From the NCBI GenBank assembly GCA_029004695.1, contig JAQVZB010000055.1, forward strand, positions 1 to 6,032: DNA of 6,032 nucleotides. The letters run 5' to 3'. Below, one piece after another: positions 1-3,429 of the stretch. Source of the stretch: Bacilli bacterium. GTDB taxonomy: Bacteria; Bacillota_I; Bacilli_A; RF39; UBA660. The stretch's first letter is position 1. Each line of letters opens with the position of its first letter. The notes below the pieces were generated by a model that was not told the origin of the DNA, made no database searches, and saw nothing but the letters and a program-made list of their open reading frames with translations. The position numbers were made by a program, and so were the translations under genes.

Positions 1-53
1 CTGGCGATTTTATTGAAATAGAAGATGGAAACATTATAATAAAAAAGATATAG
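1..53 (+). CDS. 3' end of an upstream gene, possibly an AbrB/MazE/SpoVT-type DNA-binding protein
   Basis: Only the last 16 codons and a TAG stop (51-53) are in the window, reading GDFIEIEDGNIIIKKI; bases 1-2 finish an earlier codon. The pattern G-D-x-I-E-I followed by D-G-x-I-I-I-K-K resembles the final beta-strands of the swapped-hairpin fold of AbrB, SpoVT and MazE-type regulators and antitoxins, where a GD...EI...DGxIxIKK ending is common. That assignment is inference from a very short tail. If right, the protein would bind DNA as a dimer, as a transition-state regulator or an antitoxin. No toxin gene follows it here: the next 160 bases hold only a hairpin and the leader of the surface-protein gene. 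The frame being open to base 1 and the family-like tail support a real gene end; the family name is uncertain. Confidence 0.45.
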   Translation, partial: GDFIEIEDGNIIIKKI

Positions 54-99
54 ATTTAATAAAAGAGAATATAATTATTAAAAACAAACTCAATCTATG

Positions 100-150
100 A
101 AAGTCGGTTCAAACTTTAAGTCTTAATATGATATTCCGGCTTTTATTTTA
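100..150 (+). terminator. Probable intrinsic terminator of the upstream gene (long-loop hairpin)
   Basis: AAAGTCGG (100-107) can pair with CCGGCTTT (136-143), giving an 8-bp stem with one G-T wobble and the only GC cluster in this gap. TTTTATTTTATAC and more T-rich DNA follow, as expected for a Rho-independent terminator on the + strand. The loop is 28 bases, much longer than usual, and holds a small TTAA/TTAA inverted repeat (116-126). A structured leader or small RNA end is therefore an alternative to a plain terminator. It lies 47 bases after the upstream stop codon. Confidence 0.5.
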
Positions 151-158
151 TACTTTTT

Positions 159-164
159 TATAAT
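159..164 (+). promoter_or_regulatory. Candidate -10 box for the surface-protein gene
   Basis: A perfect TATAAT lies just after the upstream hairpin. Transcription starting about 7 bases later, near 171, would give a leader of roughly 45 bases before the preferred ATG at 216, with room for the ribosome binding site at 204-209. No convincing TTGACA-like -35 box is seen 16-18 bases upstream; that stretch is the hairpin's 3' arm. In DNA this AT-rich, TATAAT boxes arise by chance. Confidence 0.35.
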
Positions 165-203
165 TGTTTTTTAGATCTTTTTATGATAAAATTTATAAAG
201 AAT

Positions 204-209
204 AGGAAG
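204..209 (+). promoter_or_regulatory. Ribosome binding site that decides the surface-protein start
   Basis: AGGAAG lies 6 bases before the ATG at 216. The in-frame ATG at 183 has only T-rich sequence upstream and no Shine-Dalgarno-like motif. The start at 216 also gives a compact, typical signal peptide, so both signals agree. Confidence 0.7.
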
Positions 210-215
210 ATAGTT

Positions 216-1757
216 ATGAAATGTTTAAAATATCTTATTTTTACATTAATTTTGATAATACCAATAAATGTTCATGCTGCTATTAGTGTAAGTTGTGATG
301 GACCAGCTAGAATAAATCAAAGAATTTCTTGTGATATTAAATCTGATGTTAGAATTTCATCTTTTAAATCGACTTTAGTAGTTGATTCAGCCGTAACTTA
401 TGAAGGTTCTGTTGCTTCAACCAATTTTGTGCAATATAGTAATGGCCGTAATTTAAATTTTCAAACTGCTAATTCAACTACATATAATTTTGGTTTGATA
501 GCTTATTTAACTATTAATGTTCCTAATACAACAAAATCATCATTTACAATATCATTTACCAATATTGAATATACTTCATCAAGTGGTAATAAAACGCAAG
601 CTAATTTATCTGAAACAGTCCAAATAATGAGGACAACTAGTAAAACTACTTCAACAACAGTAAAAACCACAACTCAAAGTGCTAATGAAAAGACATTTAC
701 GGTAACACTAAACCCTAATAATAATGATGATAATAAAATTACCAAATGTACAACAACAGGGTCTAATTGTAAGATAAATTTATCAGAAATTGAAGTTCCA
801 ACTAAAGATGGTTCTACTTTTAATGGTTGGGGAAACGCTGCAACCTGTACTGAAGGAAGTAAGAGTTCCTATACAGCTTCTGGAGATGTAACTTTATATG
901 CCTGTTGGACAAGTACAGGAAATGAAGAACCTGGTGAAATGTTATATTTGCAAACTTTATCTATTGAAGGTCAAGAATTAGAGTTTAGTAAATTTAAGCA
1001 AGATTATGATTTAGTTGTTTTATATGAAGTGGAAAATTTAGTTTTATCAGCTACTCCTGCTCAAGAAGGAGTAACTATAGATTTACAAGAAAGTTATCTT
1101 TTACAAGTAGGGGATAATATTATATCGATAAAATTGTCTGATGAGAATCAAAATACTACAACTTATATTATTAATGTTAAAAGATTAAAAGAAGGAGAAA
1201 AAATAAGAATTCCTTCACCTGATGCAACTTTAAAAAATATTATTATCAAAGGATATGATTTGGATTTTAAATCTAATGTATTTGATTATACTTTAAAAGT
1301 ACCTTCGGGAATAAAATCTTTAGATGTTAAAGCAGTATTAAATAATGAATTTGCTGAATATGAAATAACTGGGAATGATGATATATATAATGGCAGTATA
1401 ATATCAATAAAAGTTAAACCAGAAATTGGTGATGAAATAACTTCATATGATATTACAATAGAAGTTGTAAAAGGAATTAAAGACTATTTATTATATATTA
1501 TAATTGGCAGTGTATTGTTAATTAGTATTATTGCTTTGGTTATTATTAATCAATCAAAAAATCAAAAAAAGAAAAATACCAAACAAAATATTGCTGCCAT
1601 TGCTCCATCTAAGAAAGCACCAACTAAAATAAATGCTGTTCAGACTCCAGTAGTAAAACCAATTCCGGTTTCAAAACCTGTATCTCCTCAACCGGCTCCA
1701 CCATCACAAGCAAAACCTCTAGAACCTAAAGATTCAGTTGAAGTGTTAGATTTATAA
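216..1757 (+). CDS. Secreted membrane-anchored surface protein: cohesin-like, InlB-type repeat and two cadherin-like beta-sandwich domains
   Basis: This is a predicted cell-surface adhesion or scaffold protein of 513 residues, counted from the ATG at 216; the open frame extends back to an ATG at 183. Residues 1-21 are a signal peptide: a Lys-containing start, a hydrophobic core and probable cleavage after NVHA. Residues 22-139 look like a cohesin-type beta-sandwich, followed by a Thr/Lys-rich linker (about 140-157). Residues 158-232 match the Listeria-Bacteroides (InlB B) repeat, with the hallmark FNGW and a closing GDVTLYACW. Two cadherin-like beta-sandwich domains follow (about 244-323 and 336-419), each with an L-x-x-L/I-x-I start and a D-Y-x-L strand. 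A transmembrane helix (about 424-444) is followed by a Lys-rich stop-transfer segment and a Pro/Lys-rich tail ending EVLDL, predicted cytoplasmic. There is no LPXTG sorting motif. Six extracellular cysteines could pair within domains. Domain calls are by eye; ligand and function are unknown. Confidence 0.85.
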   Translation: MKCLKYLIFTLILIIPINVHAAISVSCDGPARINQRISCDIKSDVRISSFKSTLVVDSAVTYEGSVASTNFVQYSNGRNLNFQTANSTTYNFGLIAYLTINVPNTTKSSFTISFTNIEYTSSSGNKTQANLSETVQIMRTTSKTTSTTVKTTTQSANEKTFTVTLNPNNNDDNKITKCTTTGSNCKINLSEIEVPTKDGSTFNGWGNAATCTEGSKSSYTASGDVTLYACWTSTGNEEPGEMLYLQTLSIEGQELEFSKFKQDYDLVVLYEVENLVLSATPAQEGVTIDLQESYLLQVGDNIISIKLSDENQNTTTYIINVKRLKEGEKIRIPSPDATLKNIIIKGYDLDFKSNVFDYTLKVPSGIKSLDVKAVLNNEFAEYEITGNDDIYNGSIISIKVKPEIGDEITSYDITIEVVKGIKDYLLYIIIGSVLLISIIALVIINQSKNQKKKNTKQNIAAIAPSKKAPTKINAVQTPVVKPIPVSKPVSPQPAPPSQAKPLEPKDSVEVLDL

Positions 1758-1784
1758 AAGCATTAATGATTTTAATGCTTTTTT
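1756..1784 (+). terminator. Intrinsic terminator of the surface-protein gene
   Basis: AAAAGCATTAA (1756-1766) and TTAATGCTTTT (1772-1782) form a perfect 11-bp stem with the 5-base loop TGATT. A run of six T (1779-1784) ends the structure. The 5' arm starts inside the TAA stop codon (1755-1757), so termination is coupled tightly to the gene end. Because the stem is symmetric and preceded by A residues, weak termination in the opposite direction is possible, but no minus-strand gene approaches it. Confidence 0.9.
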
Positions 1785-1788
1785 ATTG

Positions 1789-1794
1789 TATAAT
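1789..1794 (+). promoter_or_regulatory. Candidate -10 box for xerD
   Basis: A perfect TATAAT lies between the terminator and the recombinase start. It is the only promoter-like element in this gap, and some promoter or read-through is needed because a strong terminator sits directly upstream. No clear -35 box is present at 16-18 bases. Transcription about 7 bases downstream would begin near 1801, only about 8 bases before the ATG, so the message would be almost leaderless. Confidence 0.4.
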
Positions 1795-1808
1795 ATAAGA
1801 GTGGTAAT

Positions 1809-2699
1809 ATGAAAGATATAATATATGAATTTTTAAATTATATTTCTTTAGAACGTAAATATTCTGATAATACGAAAATTAATTATGAAATTGATTTATT
1901 TAAGTATGAAGATTATTTAAATAAAGCAAAGCAAAATTATTTAACAATCAATTATCAAGATATAAGTAAATATATTATGTATTTAAGAAAAGCTAATTAT
2001 TTACCATCTAGTGTTAATCGTAATTTGAGTACTTTAAGAAGTTTTTATAATTTTTTAGAGCGAAAAGAAATAATAAATAATAATCCTTTTAATTATATAA
2101 AAAATATTAAGCAAGAAAAAAAATTACCTAATTATTTTAAGTATAGTGAGTTTATTACCATGTTTGAAACCCTTCATGATGATAATCCGTTAAATATCAG
2201 AAACAGACTTATTTTAGAATTATTATTTGCAACTGGAATAAGAGTAAGTGAATTAGTGAATATAAAAATAAATAATATTGATATAAATTTAAGACAAATT
2301 AAAGTAAGTGGAAAAGGTAATAAAGAAAGAATCGTCTATTTTGGTTCATATTGTGAAGATGCTTTAAAAAATTATTTAAATAATTCCCGAGATATTTTAT
2401 TAAAAGATAAAGTATCCCCTTATTTATTTATTAATAATCTTGGAGGTAATCTTACTGATCGGGGAATTAGATTAATAATTGATAATATTATTAAATCAGC
2501 AGTTTTAAAAACCAAAATAACCCCTCATACTTTCAGACATTCTTTTGCAACCATTATGCTTAATGAAGGATGTAATATTAAAAGTGTCCAAGAACTACTT
2601 GGACATGTTAGTATAAATACTACTAGTATTTATACTCACTTAACTAATGAAGAGATAAGAAGAGCATATTTAAATGCTCATCCACGAGCAAAAAAATAA
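1809..2699 (+). CDS. xerD: XerC/XerD-type tyrosine recombinase
   Basis: This is a site-specific DNA recombinase of 296 residues, the usual Xer length. An N-terminal SAM-like core-binding domain (about 1-90) holds family features such as LERKYSDNT and a VNRNLSTLRSFYNFL segment. The catalytic domain (about 107-290) has the full active-site set: Arg145 in ATGIRVSEL, Lys169 in SGKGNKER, His240 and Arg243 in HTFRHSFAT, His266 in LLGHVSI, and the nucleophile Tyr275 in SIYTH. The C-terminus ends in the typical AHPRA. Known family members cut and rejoin DNA through a 3'-phosphotyrosine; XerC and XerD resolve chromosome dimers at dif during division. Whether this is XerC, XerD or a single-Xer version cannot be settled here. 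No phage or integron genes are nearby, which favours a housekeeping role. The ATG at 1809 has only a weak upstream GAGTGG. The gene may be co-transcribed with the next two. Confidence 0.93.
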   Translation: MKDIIYEFLNYISLERKYSDNTKINYEIDLFKYEDYLNKAKQNYLTINYQDISKYIMYLRKANYLPSSVNRNLSTLRSFYNFLERKEIINNNPFNYIKNIKQEKKLPNYFKYSEFITMFETLHDDNPLNIRNRLILELLFATGIRVSELVNIKINNIDINLRQIKVSGKGNKERIVYFGSYCEDALKNYLNNSRDILLKDKVSPYLFINNLGGNLTDRGIRLIIDNIIKSAVLKTKITPHTFRHSFATIMLNEGCNIKSVQELLGHVSINTTSIYTHLTNEEIRRAYLNAHPRAKK

Positions 2700-2719
2700 T
2701 ATTTATAATATAATATTTA

Positions 2720-2728
2720 TGTTAAAAT
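2720..2728 (+). promoter_or_regulatory. Candidate extended -10 box ahead of the small membrane protein
   Basis: TGTTAAAAT fits an extended -10 (TGn followed by TAAAAT, one base off consensus). Two overlapping perfect TATAAT boxes also lie just upstream (2704-2709 and 2709-2714). No clear -35 is seen. A promoter here would drive the membrane protein and ppdK separately from xerD. Base composition makes this weak evidence. Confidence 0.3.
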
Positions 2729-2733
2729 AGGAT

Positions 2734-2743
2734 AAGGGATGAT
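2734..2743 (+). promoter_or_regulatory. Ribosome binding site that decides the membrane-protein start
   Basis: AAGGGATGAT closely resembles the anti-Shine-Dalgarno complement AAGGAGGTGAT. Its GGG ends 9 bases before the ATG at 2748, a workable spacing. The earlier in-frame ATG at 2739 lies inside this motif with no spacing, so it is probably not the start. Confidence 0.7.
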
Positions 2744-2747
2744 AAAA

Positions 2748-3416
2748 ATGGACGAAGAATTAAATAAACGTTTAAAAATTATATTAAGTGTTATATTTAT
2801 AATAATATTATTAATATTGGTTTTATATATTTTTAACCAATTTTTAAAATTAAATACTTATGAAGAAGTTAAAAGAACAACAACCATAAAAACAACTAAA
2901 AAAGTAGATTATGATTTTACCGAATTAACCAATGATAAAAAAATAATTTTTAATCGTTATTTAAATGAAATTAATACTTTAAAAGCTTTTAATAATGCAA
3001 TAAATAAAAATCATAAAGTTTATAATATTAATTTAATCCAAACCGAAATAAGTAAGTTTAAATTTATTTATACATATCTTAAACTTAATAATGCTGAAGA
3101 AAACATTACTTTTGTGAAAATAAATGAATATAGTAATAAGTTTTTTAAAACTGATTTATATCAAGAAAATTTAATTAATTATTTACAAGAAGAATTTTAT
3201 TATTATGAATTTAATAATGAGGAACCAGATTATTGTTTAAAAGTTAACTCAGAAAAAGATAATATTCTTTTTATCGATATGGTAAAAAAAGAAAATGATA
3301 TTTGTTCTAATGAGGTTCTTAATTATGATAAAAATTTAATAATTAATCAAATTAAATTAGAGTACTTATTAATGAATGAAGAGATGATATATTTATCATT
3401 TATGATAGTTAAATAG
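2748..3416 (+). CDS. Small single-pass membrane protein of unknown function
   Basis: I do not recognise this family. From the preferred ATG at 2748 the product is 222 residues; the ATG at 2739 would add three. A charged start (DEELNKRLK) precedes one long hydrophobic helix (about residues 11-32) without a cleavage site, so it is probably an N-in membrane anchor. A Lys/Thr-rich linker follows (about 43-52, including TTTIKTTKK), then about 170 residues rich in Asn, Lys, Tyr and Glu, predicted outside the membrane. The first half looks helical; the end alternates strand-like and helical stretches. Two cysteines (163 and 186) lie in the outer part and could form a disulfide. No catalytic motif is visible. 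It sits 48 bases after xerD and 13 bases before ppdK, so translation of ppdK probably follows on the same message. The sequence is complete and its codon use matches its neighbours, so it is likely a real gene. Confidence 0.75.
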   Translation: MDEELNKRLKIILSVIFIIILLILVLYIFNQFLKLNTYEEVKRTTTIKTTKKVDYDFTELTNDKKIIFNRYLNEINTLKAFNNAINKNHKVYNINLIQTEISKFKFIYTYLKLNNAEENITFVKINEYSNKFFKTDLYQENLINYLQEEFYYYEFNNEEPDYCLKVNSEKDNILFIDMVKKENDICSNEVLNYDKNLIINQIKLEYLLMNEEMIYLSFMIVK

Positions 3417-3422
3417 AAAGGG
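3417..3422 (+). promoter_or_regulatory. Ribosome binding site of ppdK
   Basis: AAAGGG begins right after the TAG of the membrane-protein gene and lies 7 bases before the ATG at 3430. It fixes the ppdK start and, with the 13-base gap, supports co-transcription of the two genes. Confidence 0.75.
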
Positions 3423-3429
3423 AAATAAG

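Noticed and set aside
183..215. Upstream ATG extending the surface protein by 11 residues
   Set aside because: There is no ribosome binding site before 183, while the ATG at 216 has AGGAAG at good spacing and gives a cleaner signal peptide.
2585..2605. Perfect 8-bp inverted repeat TGTCCAAG / CTTGGACA inside xerD
   Set aside because: It encodes the conserved VQELLGH motif, has no following T run, and is easily explained by codon choice for these residues.
2662..2679. Inverted repeat GAGCAT / ATGCTC near the end of xerD as a terminator
   Set aside because: The stem is only 6 bp, lies before the stop codon and is followed by an A-rich rather than T-rich stretch.
1809..2699. Recombinase as a phage or transposon integrase marking a mobile element
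   Set aside because: Length, compact domain order and the AHPRA ending fit housekeeping XerC/XerD; no attachment repeats, phage or transposon genes are seen.
2739..2747. Upstream ATG extending the small membrane protein by 3 residues
   Set aside because: It overlaps the AAGGGATGAT ribosome binding site with no spacing; the ATG at 2748 is correctly placed.
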